From assembly GCA_016713875.1 (NCBI GenBank), contig JADJOI010000003.1:1798001-1862000 (forward strand): DNA of 64,000 nucleotides. Reading direction: 5' to 3'. Under the pieces are notes generated by a model that made no database searches, was not told the DNA's origin, and worked only from the letters and a program-made list of their open reading frames with translations. The stretch comes from Flavobacteriales bacterium. GTDB lineage: Bacteria; Bacteroidota; Bacteroidia; Flavobacteriales_F; PHOS-HE28. Below are positions 17,907-26,540 of the stretch, piece after piece (within the stretch, counting starts at the first letter, position 1; every line of letters begins with the position of its first letter). The translations under genes and the position numbers were made by a program.

Positions 17907-17943
17907 AAAAGAAGAACGCACCCACCGGATGGCGGATGCGTTC
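17907..17943 (-). terminator. Terminator after the TPR/PD40/OmpA gene
   Basis: On the minus strand GGAACGCATCCGCC and GGTGGGTGCGTTC form a stem with a 4-base loop, followed by TTCTTTTCC. It lies 16 bp after the stop codon at 17959 and overlaps the purM start region. Confidence 0.6.
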
Positions 17944-17958
17944 CGTGATCGATCGTGG

Positions 17959-19983
17959 CTAGTTGTTGGGCGCCGGTGCGGGTGCGGTCTGCTCCTTGGG
18001 CACGTGGTCGAAGCTGAGCACGCGGAACTCGGTGCGGCGGTTCATCTGGTGGGCGGCCTCCTGCTCCTCCTTGGTCTTCATCTTCGCGATCTCGGCATCG
18101 CTGATGCGGAGCTTGGTCTCACCATAGCCCACAGCTTGCATCCGGGCCGGGTCGATGCCCTTGCTGACGAGGTAGTTCACGCAGCTCTTGGCGCGGTTCT
18201 CCGAGAGCACCTGGTTGCGTTTATCGCTATCGCGCGAGTCGGTGTGGGCGGCGAGCTCGATCACGATGGTGGGGTTCTCCGTGAGGGTGGCATAGAGGAA
18301 CTCCAGGGAGTCCTTGCCGGCCTGGGTGAGGGCGAAGCTGCCCAGCTCGTACTGCACCTCGGGCATCTTGATCACCACGTCCTTGCGGGCGGGCTGCAGG
18401 AAGTACTCCTTCACGAAGGTGGTGCTCTCATCCAGGCCCACGGTGGTGATCTGGTCGTTCACCACCAGGTACTCGTCCTTGCTGACGCGGATGGTGTAGG
18501 TGGTGTTCTCCTTGATGAAGCGGTCGCGGCCGTTCTCGGCGAAGGTGAAGCCGCCGTTGTCATCGGCCAGGGCGTTGTAGCTGGTGCCGTCGGTGCCCAC
18601 CACCTCGATCTTGGCGCCGGGCAGCGGCGTGCTGGTCTCCTTGTCGTACACCGTGCCCTGGAGGGCGAAGACCAGGTCGGGCATGTAGAAGCGCCAGATG
18701 TCGTCCTGGCCTTTGCCACCGGGGCGGTTGCTGGTGAAGTAACCCCGCTCCTCCTCACCGTCGAAGATGATCCCGAAGTCGTCCGCGGGACTGTTGATGG
18801 GATACTTCACGTTCTCCACCTGGCCCCAGGTGTTGTCGCCGGTCTTCTCGGCGCGAAAGATGTCCATGCCGCCCATGCCCGGGTGGCCGTCGCTGCTGAA
18901 ATAGAGGCTGCCGTCCTGGCGATCGAAGGGGAACATCTCGTCCTTCTTCGTGTTGATCTCGCCGCCCAGGTTGGTGGGGGCGCCCACGGGCTTGCCGTCC
19001 TTGTCCAGCTTCACCATCCAGATGTCCTTGCCGCCTTTGCCGCCCTTCATGTTGCTGCTGAAGAAGAGGGTCTGGTCGTCGGGGGACAGGGCGGGATGGC
19101 CGATGGTGACCACGGAGGTGTCCTGCTTGCTCTCCTTGCCCGTGGCCGCAGGCGCCAGCGCGAGCAGTTCGGGCTCGCTGTAGTTGCTGCCCACCTTCTT
19201 GGTCATCCAGATCTCGCAGCCGTGCACCTTGTTCTTCTCGAAGGCGCAGCGGGTGAAGTACATGATGGTGCGCTTGGCGTTGAAGGTCGGCGCGCCTTCA
19301 TTGCCTTCGGTGTTGATGCTGGGGGGCAGCTTCACCGGCTCGCTCCACTTGCCGAGCTTGTCGCGGCTGCTGGCGAAGAGGTCGCTGAAGGCCTCGCCGA
19401 TGATCTGGTCGGTGTTGGTGCCGGTGCTGGCGGCGCGGGTGCTGGTGAACACCACGTCCTCGTTCTTCTTGTCGCTGAAACCGGGGGTGAAGTCGTACTG
19501 CTGGGAGTTGAGCAGCACCTCGGGGTCCACGCTGTAGCGGCTGGGATTGTCCTTCCACTGCTGGGCCACCTGGCAGGCGTTGATGCCGGCGTCGGCGCGG
19601 GTGTCGCCGGGGTTCTTCTCCTTGTACTTGTTGTAGGCGGCGATGGCCTCGGCGTACTTGCCCTGCTCCTTCAGGGCCTCACCCAGGTGGAAGTAGGTGA
19701 TGGGGTCGGAGTACTGGGCCTTGTTGGCCTTCTCGTACCACACGGCGGCCTGCTGGGCATCGCCGAGCACGCGATAGCACTCGCCCACCTTGAAGATGAG
19801 GGCGGCCTTGTCGCTGGCCTTCTTCTCGGTGGTGTAGGCCTTCTTGTAGAGCTCGATGGCGTTGAAGTAGTAGCCCTTGTTGAAGGCTGCATCCGCTTCC
19901 TCGGCGAGCTTGGTCTGGCCCATCGCCACGGTGGAGAACAGCAGGCCGGCGCTGAGGCAGGCCAGGTACAGGCGTGTACGCAT
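17959..19983 (-). CDS. TPR - PD40 propeller - carboxypeptidase-regulatory - OmpA protein (PorE-like architecture)
   Basis: 674 residues from the ATG at 19983. A signal peptide (MRTRLYLACLSAGLLFSTVAMGQ) ends without a lipobox Cys. Then come TPR repeats (about 25-135; KGYYFNAIELYKKAY, AAVWYEKANKAQY), PD40/WD40-like propeller blades (about 170-430; FSDLFASSRDKLGKWSEP, DQTLFFSSNMKGGKGGKDIWM, GSLYFSSDGHPGMGGMDIF), a carboxypeptidase regulatory-like domain (LQGTVYDKETSTPLPGAKIEV) and a C-terminal OmpA domain with peptidoglycan-binding D and R 15 residues apart (AAHTD...ENR). This order is that of PorE of the T9SS, although many Bacteroidota carry several paralogues of unknown role and PorE itself is a lipoprotein. 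Monocistronic, with its own terminator. Confidence 0.85.
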   Translation of the reverse strand: MRTRLYLACLSAGLLFSTVAMGQTKLAEEADAAFNKGYYFNAIELYKKAYTTEKKASDKAALIFKVGECYRVLGDAQQAAVWYEKANKAQYSDPITYFHLGEALKEQGKYAEAIAAYNKYKEKNPGDTRADAGINACQVAQQWKDNPSRYSVDPEVLLNSQQYDFTPGFSDKKNEDVVFTSTRAASTGTNTDQIIGEAFSDLFASSRDKLGKWSEPVKLPPSINTEGNEGAPTFNAKRTIMYFTRCAFEKNKVHGCEIWMTKKVGSNYSEPELLALAPAATGKESKQDTSVVTIGHPALSPDDQTLFFSSNMKGGKGGKDIWMVKLDKDGKPVGAPTNLGGEINTKKDEMFPFDRQDGSLYFSSDGHPGMGGMDIFRAEKTGDNTWGQVENVKYPINSPADDFGIIFDGEEERGYFTSNRPGGKGQDDIWRFYMPDLVFALQGTVYDKETSTPLPGAKIEVVGTDGTSYNALADDNGGFTFAENGRDRFIKENTTYTIRVSKDEYLVVNDQITTVGLDESTTFVKEYFLQPARKDVVIKMPEVQYELGSFALTQAGKDSLEFLYATLTENPTIVIELAAHTDSRDSDKRNQVLSENRAKSCVNYLVSKGIDPARMQAVGYGETKLRISDAEIAKMKTKEEQEAAHQMNRRTEFRVLSFDHVPKEQTAPAPAPNN

Positions 19984-20017
19984 CGGATCGTGCAGGATAA
20001 GTCCGGTTGGTTCCGGG

Positions 20018-20025
20018 CGAAAGTA
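20018..20025 (-). promoter_or_regulatory. Possible -7 box of the TPR/PD40/OmpA gene
   Basis: Minus-strand TACTTTCG, one base from TAnnTTTG, 35 bases before the ATG at 19983. No TTTG is at -33, so it is a partial match only. Confidence 0.35.
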
Positions 20026-20044
20026 AGCAAATGTTGGCACCTCC

Positions 20045-20062
20045 GCCTTGGATACCCAAGGC
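20045..20062 (-). terminator. Possible terminator hairpin after glutamine synthetase
   Basis: GCCTTGG-ATAC-CCAAGGC is a perfect 7-bp stem with a 4-base loop, 39 bp after the stop of the glutamine synthetase gene (minus). No U-tract follows. Confidence 0.4.
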
Positions 20063-20100
20063 TGCCGGGTACAGCGCAGCGGCCCCGGTATACGGGTGGC

Positions 20101-22293
20101 TCAACGGGTGAAGAGCAGCTCGCGCAGCTTTGGCAGTGGCCAGATCTCGTCGTCCACCAGCAGCTCCAGCTTGTCGCTGTGGTAGCGGATCTGGTCCAGG
20201 AAGGGCTTCACCTTGTCGCAGTAGGCGATGGCCTTCTCCCGGGCGTCCTCGATGGTGTTGGCCTTCTTCCGAGCCTCGATCATCTGGCCGACCAGCGCGA
20301 AGATCCTGCCGATGTGCTCGCTGATCTCCTCGATGAGGGCGACCTGGGGGGCAGATGCCTTTTTCGCCTTTTCGGTACCGAGCACCTCGCGCAACCCTTT
20401 CACGTTGTCGATCAGACGGTTCTGGTAGGAGATGGCGGTGGGCACGATGTGGTTCTTGGCCAGGTCGCCGGCCACGCGGCTCTCGATCTGCACTTTCAGC
20501 ATGTAGCTGTGCAGCTCGATCTCATGGCGGGCATCGAGCTCCACCTCGCTGAGCACCCCCATGTCGGCGAAGAGCTTCTTGGTCTCCTTGCGACCCCATA
20601 CGTCCAGCGCGCGTGGTGTGTCAGGGATGTTGCTCAAGCCACGCTTCTTCGCCTCTACCTTCCACTCGTCGCTGTAGCCGTTGCCCTCGAAGCGGATGCG
20701 TTTACTGGCTACGATCAGGTCGCGGAGCGCGCGTAGGATGGCCTCATCGCGCTTCACATCCTTCTCCACCATGGCGTCCACGCTCTTGCGGAAGGCCACA
20801 AGCTGCTGGGCCACGATGGTGTTGAGCACGGTCATGGCCCCGGCGCAGTTGGCGCTGCTGCCCACGGCGCGGAACTCGAATTTGTTGCCGGTGAAGGCGA
20901 AGGGGCTGGTGCGGTTGCGATCGGTGTTGTCGAGCATCACCGGCGGGATGCGGCCGATGTCGAGCTTGAGCTCGGTCTTCAGGGCCGGGCTCATGGTGCT
21001 CTTCACGTTCTTCTCCAGTTCGTCCAGCAGCTTGCTCAGATGCTCGCCGATGAAGGCGCTGATGATGGCCGGCGGCGCCTCGTTGGCACCAAGGCGATGG
21101 TCGTTGCTGGCACTGGCGATGCTGGCACGCAGCACATCGGCATGGGTGTCGATGGCCGCGATGGTGTTGACGAAGAAGGTCAGGAACAACATGTTCTCCT
21201 TCGGGGTCTTCGCTGGGCGGAGGAGGTTCCTGCCCGTGTTGGTGGCCAGGCTCCAGTTGTTGTGCTTGCCGCTGCCGTTCACCCCTGCGTAGGGCTTCTC
21301 ATGGAAAAGCACGCGGAAGCGGTGCTTGCGCGCGGTCTTCTCCATCACGTCCATCAGCAGCATGTTGTGGTCCACGGCGAGATTGAGTTCCTCGAACACC
21401 GGGGCGCACTCGAACTGGTTGGGGGCCACCTCGTTGTGGCGGGTCTTCACCGGGATGCCCAGCTTCAGGGACTCGGTCTCGAAATCGCGCATGAAGGCTT
21501 GGGCGCGCTCAGGGATGCTGCCGAAGTAGTGATCCTCCAGCTGTTGGCCCTTGGCTGGACTGTGGCCGAAAAGGGCGCGGCCGGTCATCATGATGTCCGG
21601 ACGGGCGTAGTAGTGGGCCTCGTCGATCAGGAAGTACTCCTGCTCCCATCCCAGGGTACAGGTCACCTTGGTGACGTCCTTGTCGAACCACTGACAGATG
21701 GGTGTGGCGGCCTCGTCCACGGCCTTGATGGCGCGGAGCAGCGGCATCTTGTGGTCCAGCGCCTCGCCGGTGTAGCTGATGAAGATGCTGGGGATGCAGA
21801 GCGTGCGGCCGATGAGGAAGGCGGGGCTGCCGGGGTCCCAGGCGCTGTAGCCGCGGGCCTCGAAGGTGTTGCGGATGCCCCCGCTGGGGAAACTGCTGGC
21901 GTCGGGCTCCTGCTGCACGAGCATGCTGCCGTCGAAGCGCTCGATGCTGCGGCCGTTGCCGATGGGCTCGAAGAAGGCGTCGTGCTTCTCGGCGCTGGTG
22001 CCCGTGAGGGGCTGGAACCAGTGGGTGTAATGCGTAGCCCCTTTGCTGGCGGCCCACTCCTTCATGCCGCTGGCCACCTGGTCCGCCAGCTTCCTGTCAA
22101 TGCGGTTGCCATGGGTCATGGCCTGTCGTACTGCGAAGTAGGCCTCCTCGGTGAGGAACATGCGCATGGCCTCCTCGCCGAAGACGTTGGCGCCGAAGTA
22201 CTCGCTGATGCGCATGCTGGGGGGGTCCACCGGGCGGGGCTCCCGGTTCAGCACATCCTCCTGGGCCTTCGAACGCAAATGGGGGGTGGACAT
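20101..22293 (-). CDS. glnN: Glutamine synthetase, type III
   Basis: 730 residues, the length of the large GSIII class (about 700-730) and far longer than GSI/GSII. Readable landmarks: N-terminal RISEYFGANVFGEEAMRMFL, IPSIFISYTGEALDHKMPLLRA, GWEQEYFLIDEAHYYARPD (metal-binding Glu), TRHNEVAPNQFECAPVFEE, and NGSGKHNNWSLATN. It makes glutamine from glutamate, ammonia and ATP and is the usual ammonium-assimilating enzyme of Bacteroidota. Single gene with a possible promoter and two direct repeats upstream (22331-22398), which may be the nitrogen-control region. Confidence 0.95.
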   Translation of the reverse strand: MSTPHLRSKAQEDVLNREPRPVDPPSMRISEYFGANVFGEEAMRMFLTEEAYFAVRQAMTHGNRIDRKLADQVASGMKEWAASKGATHYTHWFQPLTGTSAEKHDAFFEPIGNGRSIERFDGSMLVQQEPDASSFPSGGIRNTFEARGYSAWDPGSPAFLIGRTLCIPSIFISYTGEALDHKMPLLRAIKAVDEAATPICQWFDKDVTKVTCTLGWEQEYFLIDEAHYYARPDIMMTGRALFGHSPAKGQQLEDHYFGSIPERAQAFMRDFETESLKLGIPVKTRHNEVAPNQFECAPVFEELNLAVDHNMLLMDVMEKTARKHRFRVLFHEKPYAGVNGSGKHNNWSLATNTGRNLLRPAKTPKENMLFLTFFVNTIAAIDTHADVLRASIASASNDHRLGANEAPPAIISAFIGEHLSKLLDELEKNVKSTMSPALKTELKLDIGRIPPVMLDNTDRNRTSPFAFTGNKFEFRAVGSSANCAGAMTVLNTIVAQQLVAFRKSVDAMVEKDVKRDEAILRALRDLIVASKRIRFEGNGYSDEWKVEAKKRGLSNIPDTPRALDVWGRKETKKLFADMGVLSEVELDARHEIELHSYMLKVQIESRVAGDLAKNHIVPTAISYQNRLIDNVKGLREVLGTEKAKKASAPQVALIEEISEHIGRIFALVGQMIEARKKANTIEDAREKAIAYCDKVKPFLDQIRYHSDKLELLVDDEIWPLPKLRELLFTR

Positions 22294-22317
22294 CGAAAAG
22301 AGGGGTGTTTCAGGCGG

Positions 22318-22398
22318 CGAAGGTATTTCAAGGAGGGGGTACTGCTCAAGAATGAACCTATTATCTTACGAACATCCTGTTCATCAGGGAGGGGGTAC
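22318..22398 (-). promoter_or_regulatory. Upstream region of glutamine synthetase: possible promoter and paired direct repeats
   Basis: Minus-strand TACCTTCG (22318-22325) resembles the -7 box TAnnTTTG, with TTG 21 bases upstream (22347-22349). Two copies of GGAGGGGGTAC (plus strand, 22332-22342 and 22388-22398) lie 56 bp apart around it, with GAACATCCTGTTC (22370-22382), a small inverted repeat, between. The spacing suggests operators for a regulator; this is inference. Confidence 0.4.
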
Positions 22399-22484
22399 AC
22401 CGAAAAAATCCACAGAAGTCCAGGTGAAAGCACCCCACCCCTCCCCGCCGACCGGCTGGAGGCACGGGGCTCATCACGGGCGCA

Positions 22485-22799
22485 TCAATGGCCTGTGGAG
22501 GGCGCGGCAGGCGGCTCTACCGCAGGCGGCGGCGGCACCGCAGGCTCCTGCGGGGTGCTCCCCTCGGCGGGCCGGGCCTCGAAGGCCCGCTGCTGGGTCT
22601 CTACCTCGCGCCGCACCTCGTTGGCGCCCTTGCGGATCTCGCGCTGCACATCGTCGGTGGCGTCGCGCAGCTGACGCATGGTGCGGCCTGCGGTGCGGGC
22701 GATGTCGGGGATGCCCTTGGCGCCGAAGAACAACAGCACGAAGAGCAGGATGACGATCAGCTCGCCGCCGCTGACATCGAAGAAGAGGAGCACGCCCAT
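22485..22799 (-). CDS. tatA: Twin-arginine translocase protein TatA/TatB family
   Basis: 104 residues from the ATG at 22799 (MGVLLFFDVSGGELIVILL). One N-terminal membrane helix (about 9-25), then the FGAKGIPDIARTAGRTMRQL hinge and amphipathic helix typical of TatA, a charged segment, and a Pro/Ala/Glu-rich tail. TatA oligomers form the path for folded proteins through the inner membrane. Bacteroidota commonly have one or two TatA-like genes with tatC elsewhere; tatC is not in this window. A strong hairpin stands just upstream of the start (22812-22848). Confidence 0.85.
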   Translation of the reverse strand: MGVLLFFDVSGGELIVILLFVLLFFGAKGIPDIARTAGRTMRQLRDATDDVQREIRKGANEVRREVETQQRAFEARPAEGSTPQEPAVPPPPAVEPPAAPSTGH

Positions 22800-22811
22800 G
22801 GACCCGTCAAA

Positions 22812-22848
22812 AGTAGGAAGGTCCCGCAGCGAGGCTGCGGGACCTTCC
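22812..22848 (-). terminator. Perfect 15-bp hairpin terminator between secDF and tatA
   Basis: GGAAGGTCCCGCAGC-GAG-GCTGCGGGACCTTCC (22816-22848) is a perfect inverted repeat with a 3-base loop, followed on the minus strand by TACTTTTGAC. It lies 16 bp after the secDF stop and only 13-17 bp before the tatA ATG, so it acts either as the secDF terminator or as an attenuator for read-through into tatA. Confidence 0.8.
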
Positions 22849-22864
22849 GGGATCATGGTGCCGA

Positions 22865-25800
22865 TCAGGCGGCCACGGGGGTGGCGGCCGTGCGGCGTTC
22901 CTTCAACAGGTCCACGGTGGCGGCGCTCGCGATGAAGATGGAGCTGTACGTACCCACCAGGATGCCCATGAACAACCCGAACACGAAGCCCTTGATGGAC
23001 AGGCCCCCGAGCAGGAAGATCACCAGCAGCACCAACAGGGTGGTGGCCGCCGTGTTCAAGGTCCGGCCCAGGGTGGAGTTGATGGCGCGGTTGAAGACCA
23101 CGATGTTGCTGTCCCGCTTGTGCTCGCGCAGGTATTCGCGGATGCGGTCGAACACGATCACCGTGTCGTTGATCGAGTAACCGATCACGGTGAGGATGAC
23201 CGCGATGAAGGCCTCGTCGATCTCCAGGCTGAAGGGCACGATGCCGTTGAGCAACGAATAGAGACCGAGGACGAAGAGGGCATCGTGGGCCAGGGCGAGC
23301 AGGCCCCCGAGGCCGTACTGCCAGCTGTTGAAGCGGATCCAGATGTAGACGAAGATGGCCAGCAGGGCAAGGGTCACGCTCCAGAACGCGGAGGTCTTGA
23401 TGTCGTCGCTGATGGTGGGGTCCACCTTGCGGCTCTCGGTGACCTCATAGGCGTTGTTGAGCCCACCCAGCCCGGTGCGCAGGCGTTCCTCCACCTGGGC
23501 GTCGGCCTCCAGGCCGGTGCTGTTCACCAGGTAGTTGGTGACCACCTTCACCTGGCTGGCCCCACCATAGGACTTGACGTTGACCGTGCTCTGTGCACCG
23601 TCGGCATTGAAGCTGCGCTCCAGGCTGCCGCGCACCTGTTCCACGTCCACGGCCTGCTCGAACTTCACCACATAGGTGCGGCCGCCGCTGAAGTCGACCC
23701 CGAGGTTGAACCCGCGGGTGACCATGCTGAAGACGCCCACGCCGATGATGACGGCCGAGATGAGGTAGAACACCCGGCGCTTGCTCATCCAGTCCACTTT
23801 CACATCCACCAGGATGTTGCGGCTCCAATTGTTCCAGAAGCTGATCGTGCGGCCCTGCTCCAGACGCCAGGTCATGATCATGCGGGACAGGAAGAGGGCG
23901 GTGAACAGGGAGGTGAGGATGCCCAGGCCGAGGGTGGTGGCGAAGCCGCGGATGGGGCCGCTGCCGAACAGGTACAGGATCACCGCGGTGAGGAAGGTGG
24001 TGACGTTGGAGTCGATGATGGCCGAGAGGGCGCCCTTGTAGCCCAGGTCGACGGCGCTCTTGAGCATCTTGCCGTGGCGCAGTTCCTCACGCACCCGTTC
24101 GAAGATCAGCACGTTGGCGTCCACGGCCATGCCCATGGTGAGCACGATGCCGGCGATGCCGGGCAGGGTCAGCGAGGCCTGCAGGCTGGCCAGTGATCCG
24201 ATGAGCACGAAGAGGTTCACCGCCAGGGCGATGTCGGCGATGAGGCCCGCGCTGGCGTAGTAGAGCCACATGTACAGCATCACCATCACCAGGGCGATGG
24301 CGAAGCTGAGCATGCCCTTGTTCACGTTGTCCTTGCCGAGGGAGGGACCCACGACGGTCTCGTCGATGATGCGGGCCGGGGCGGGCAGGGCGCCGGCCTT
24401 CAGGATGTTGGCCAGGTCGTCGGCCTCCTGGATCTGCTGGTTGAGGTCGCCCGAGCCCATGCTGATGCTGCTGCGACCGCCGGCGATCTCGCTGATGACG
24501 GTGGGCGCGCTGTACACCAGCTCGTCCAGCACGATGGCGATGGACTTGCCCACGTTATCACCGGTCATCACCTTCCAGGTCTGGGCACCCTCGGCGTCCA
24601 TCTGCATCATCACCTCCACATCGCCCTTCATATCGAAGTCCTGGGCGGCGTTCACGATGGAAGAGCCGTCCAGCTTGGGCTTGCCACCGCGCGGCACGCG
24701 CAGGGCATACAGGGTGAGCACGTCGGTGCCTTCGATGGGCTTGGCGCCCCATGCGAAGCGCAGATCGGCCGGGAACACGCCCGCCAGGGACGTTCCGCGC
24801 AGCGTGGCGTTCACTGAGGCGGTGTCGAGCGCGCGGGCGTTGCCCACGGCGGCGCCCTTGGAGAGCTGGTAACCACCGGCCTGGGTGCCGAACACGCTGG
24901 GGGTAAGGATGGCGAAGAGCGGGTTCTCCTTCTGGAATTCGGCACGGCCACCAGCGGTGTCCACCGCGGCGGAGTCGCTATCGGCGCTCAGGGCCTGCAG
25001 CAGGTCCTCCCCGCTGTCGCTGTCCGCAGCGCTGCTGTCCGCGGCGGCCACAGCACCGGTCTCCAGCACGCGGAGGGCCATGCGGCGGTTCTTGGCGCGG
25101 CCCTCCTCGGTGGCATTGCTGGCCACGGGGTGTTGGGAACCATAGCCCTCGGCCTCCAGGCGGCCGTTGGCCACGCCCTTCTTCTCCAGGTCGGCCACCA
25201 CGGCCTCGGCGCGCTGCTGGCTGAGCTTCTGGTTGGCCGCGGCGTTGCCGGTGCTGTCGGTGTAGCCGCCGATCTTCAAGCGGACATCCGGGTAGGCCTT
25301 CAGGATCTCCGCCAGGTTGTTCAACTGGGCATCACTGCTGTCGGCAAGCAGTTCCGCACTGCCACTGCGGAACACCACGCGGTCGAAGTTGAACCAGGTG
25401 GTCTTGTCCACGGGACGGCCGCTCTCGAGGAAGCCGAGCAGGCCGCTTTCCACCCCGCCGGCCAGGCCGTCGATGCTGACCCCGGTGGACAGGGCCTTGT
25501 TGTAGGCGCCATCCGTTTCGGCAGCGGTGGAGGCGCCCCCCTTGGCATCGCGCAGGCGCTTGTTGGCCGCCTCCAACAGGGGATACACTTCAGTGTTGTC
25601 GTAGGTCTCCCAAAACTCCAGGTTGGCGGTGCTCTGCAGCACCTTGCGCACGCGCTCCTTATCCTTCACGCCGGGCAGTTCCACCTGGATGCGGCCGCTG
25701 AACTGCTGCTTCTGGATGCCCGGCTGGGCCACCCCGAACTTGTCGATGCGGTTGCGGAGGATGTTCTCCGTGTTGTTGATGGCGGTGCGGGCCTCGCGGC

Positions 25801-26365
25801 GCAGGGCCTCCACGATCTCGTCGTTGGAGGCTTCGCGGGGGAACATGTCCTTCTTGTCGGCAGAATGGAACACGGCGGCCATCTTGGCGTTGGGGGCCTG
25901 CTTGTTCCATTCGTCGGCGAACAGGGTGATGAAGTCCTCGGTGCTGCTGCTCTGGCGGGCGCGGGCGGCGGTCATCACCGCCTGGAAGGTGGCGTCGTTG
26001 CTGTTCTCGCTGAGGTTGGCCACCAGTTCGGGGATGCTCACCTCGAGCGTAACGGCCATGCCGCCCTTGAGGTCGAGGCCCAGGTTGATCTCCTTCTCCT
26101 TGCACTCGCGGTAGCTGTAGCCGAACACCGGGTAGATCCTCTCCTCGGCCCGGTCGCGGAGCACGCGGTTCTCCATGGCGATCATCAGCGAGTCGCGGTC
26201 GGCCATGGCGTTGCCGGGCACGGCCATCACCGAATCGGCCAGGTAGGCGGCCTGCTCGCGGGCCTCACGTTCCACCCGAGAGGTGAAGAGGGAGAAGGAA
26301 AGCTGCCACAGGCACGCGAGCGCCAGCAGGATGGTGAAGATCCACAACGCGCCTCTGTTCTGCAT
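22865..26365 (-). CDS. secDF: Protein-export membrane protein SecDF, fused, with an inserted OmpA-like domain
   Basis: 1,166 residues from the ATG at 26365 (MQNRGALWIFTILLALACLW). SecD and SecF are fused, as usual in Bacteroidota. The first membrane helix (7-27) is followed by the periplasmic P1 region (LGLDLKGGMAVTLEV near 95-110; LRNRIDKFGV; FSGRIQVELPG). After NLEFWETYDNTEVYPLLEAANKRL (about 249-271), where relatives carry a short acidic linker, there is a complete OmpA-like domain at residues about 320-434 with D370 (GYTD) and R385 (LSQQR), the peptidoglycan-binding pair 15 residues apart, and EGRAKNRR. SecD resumes at FQKENPLFAIL, with GMAVDANVLIFERVREE; SecF has DFSGGRTYVVKFEQ and GYSINDTVIVFDRIRE. 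SecDF uses the proton gradient to pull preproteins outward. The insertion is unusual and could anchor the export site to the wall. Confidence 0.95.
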   Translation of the reverse strand: MQNRGALWIFTILLALACLWQLSFSLFTSRVEREAREQAAYLADSVMAVPGNAMADRDSLMIAMENRVLRDRAEERIYPVFGYSYRECKEKEINLGLDLKGGMAVTLEVSIPELVANLSENSNDATFQAVMTAARARQSSSTEDFITLFADEWNKQAPNAKMAAVFHSADKKDMFPREASNDEIVEALRREARTAINNTENILRNRIDKFGVAQPGIQKQQFSGRIQVELPGVKDKERVRKVLQSTANLEFWETYDNTEVYPLLEAANKRLRDAKGGASTAAETDGAYNKALSTGVSIDGLAGGVESGLLGFLESGRPVDKTTWFNFDRVVFRSGSAELLADSSDAQLNNLAEILKAYPDVRLKIGGYTDSTGNAAANQKLSQQRAEAVVADLEKKGVANGRLEAEGYGSQHPVASNATEEGRAKNRRMALRVLETGAVAAADSSAADSDSGEDLLQALSADSDSAAVDTAGGRAEFQKENPLFAILTPSVFGTQAGGYQLSKGAAVGNARALDTASVNATLRGTSLAGVFPADLRFAWGAKPIEGTDVLTLYALRVPRGGKPKLDGSSIVNAAQDFDMKGDVEVMMQMDAEGAQTWKVMTGDNVGKSIAIVLDELVYSAPTVISEIAGGRSSISMGSGDLNQQIQEADDLANILKAGALPAPARIIDETVVGPSLGKDNVNKGMLSFAIALVMVMLYMWLYYASAGLIADIALAVNLFVLIGSLASLQASLTLPGIAGIVLTMGMAVDANVLIFERVREELRHGKMLKSAVDLGYKGALSAIIDSNVTTFLTAVILYLFGSGPIRGFATTLGLGILTSLFTALFLSRMIMTWRLEQGRTISFWNNWSRNILVDVKVDWMSKRRVFYLISAVIIGVGVFSMVTRGFNLGVDFSGGRTYVVKFEQAVDVEQVRGSLERSFNADGAQSTVNVKSYGGASQVKVVTNYLVNSTGLEADAQVEERLRTGLGGLNNAYEVTESRKVDPTISDDIKTSAFWSVTLALLAIFVYIWIRFNSWQYGLGGLLALAHDALFVLGLYSLLNGIVPFSLEIDEAFIAVILTVIGYSINDTVIVFDRIREYLREHKRDSNIVVFNRAINSTLGRTLNTAATTLLVLLVIFLLGGLSIKGFVFGLFMGILVGTYSSIFIASAATVDLLKERRTAATPVAA

Positions 26366-26431
26366 ATCCGACGGGGTGTTTCGGGGGATGGGGACCGCGC
26401 CAGGATGCGGCACGGCCTTTCAATGGGGCGG

Positions 26432-26439
26432 CAAATATA
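26432..26439 (-). promoter_or_regulatory. Possible -7 box of secDF
   Basis: Minus-strand TATATTTG matches TAnnTTTG exactly, 66 bases upstream of the secDF ATG. No TTTG at the expected -33 distance, so the promoter is only partly supported. Confidence 0.5.
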
Positions 26440-26477
26440 GAAAGGGCCTCGAAGCGCCGGACCGCTTGGCCGGCACC

Positions 26478-26485
26478 TAGCTTTG
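26478..26485 (+). promoter_or_regulatory. Possible -7 box of the FG-GAP protein gene
   Basis: Plus-strand TAGCTTTG matches TAnnTTTG exactly, 55 bases upstream of the ATG at 26541 and divergent from the secDF box. No clear -33 element. Confidence 0.5.
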
Positions 26486-26540
26486 TCCGGTCCCGGCGGG
26501 CAACGGAGCGCCTCCATCCCTCGTCCGGACGTTACCTCCC

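Noticed and set aside
16750..20736. Plus-strand open frame of 1,328 codons opposite purM and the PD40/OmpA gene
   Set aside because: Low-complexity His/Ala/Gly/Leu-rich translation that mirrors the codon bias of the genes on the other strand. It crosses two well-supported minus-strand genes and has no domain features.
21040..22674. Plus-strand open frame of 544 codons opposite glutamine synthetase
   Set aside because: Shadow frame of a GC-rich gene; the glutamine synthetase III on the minus strand explains the sequence fully.
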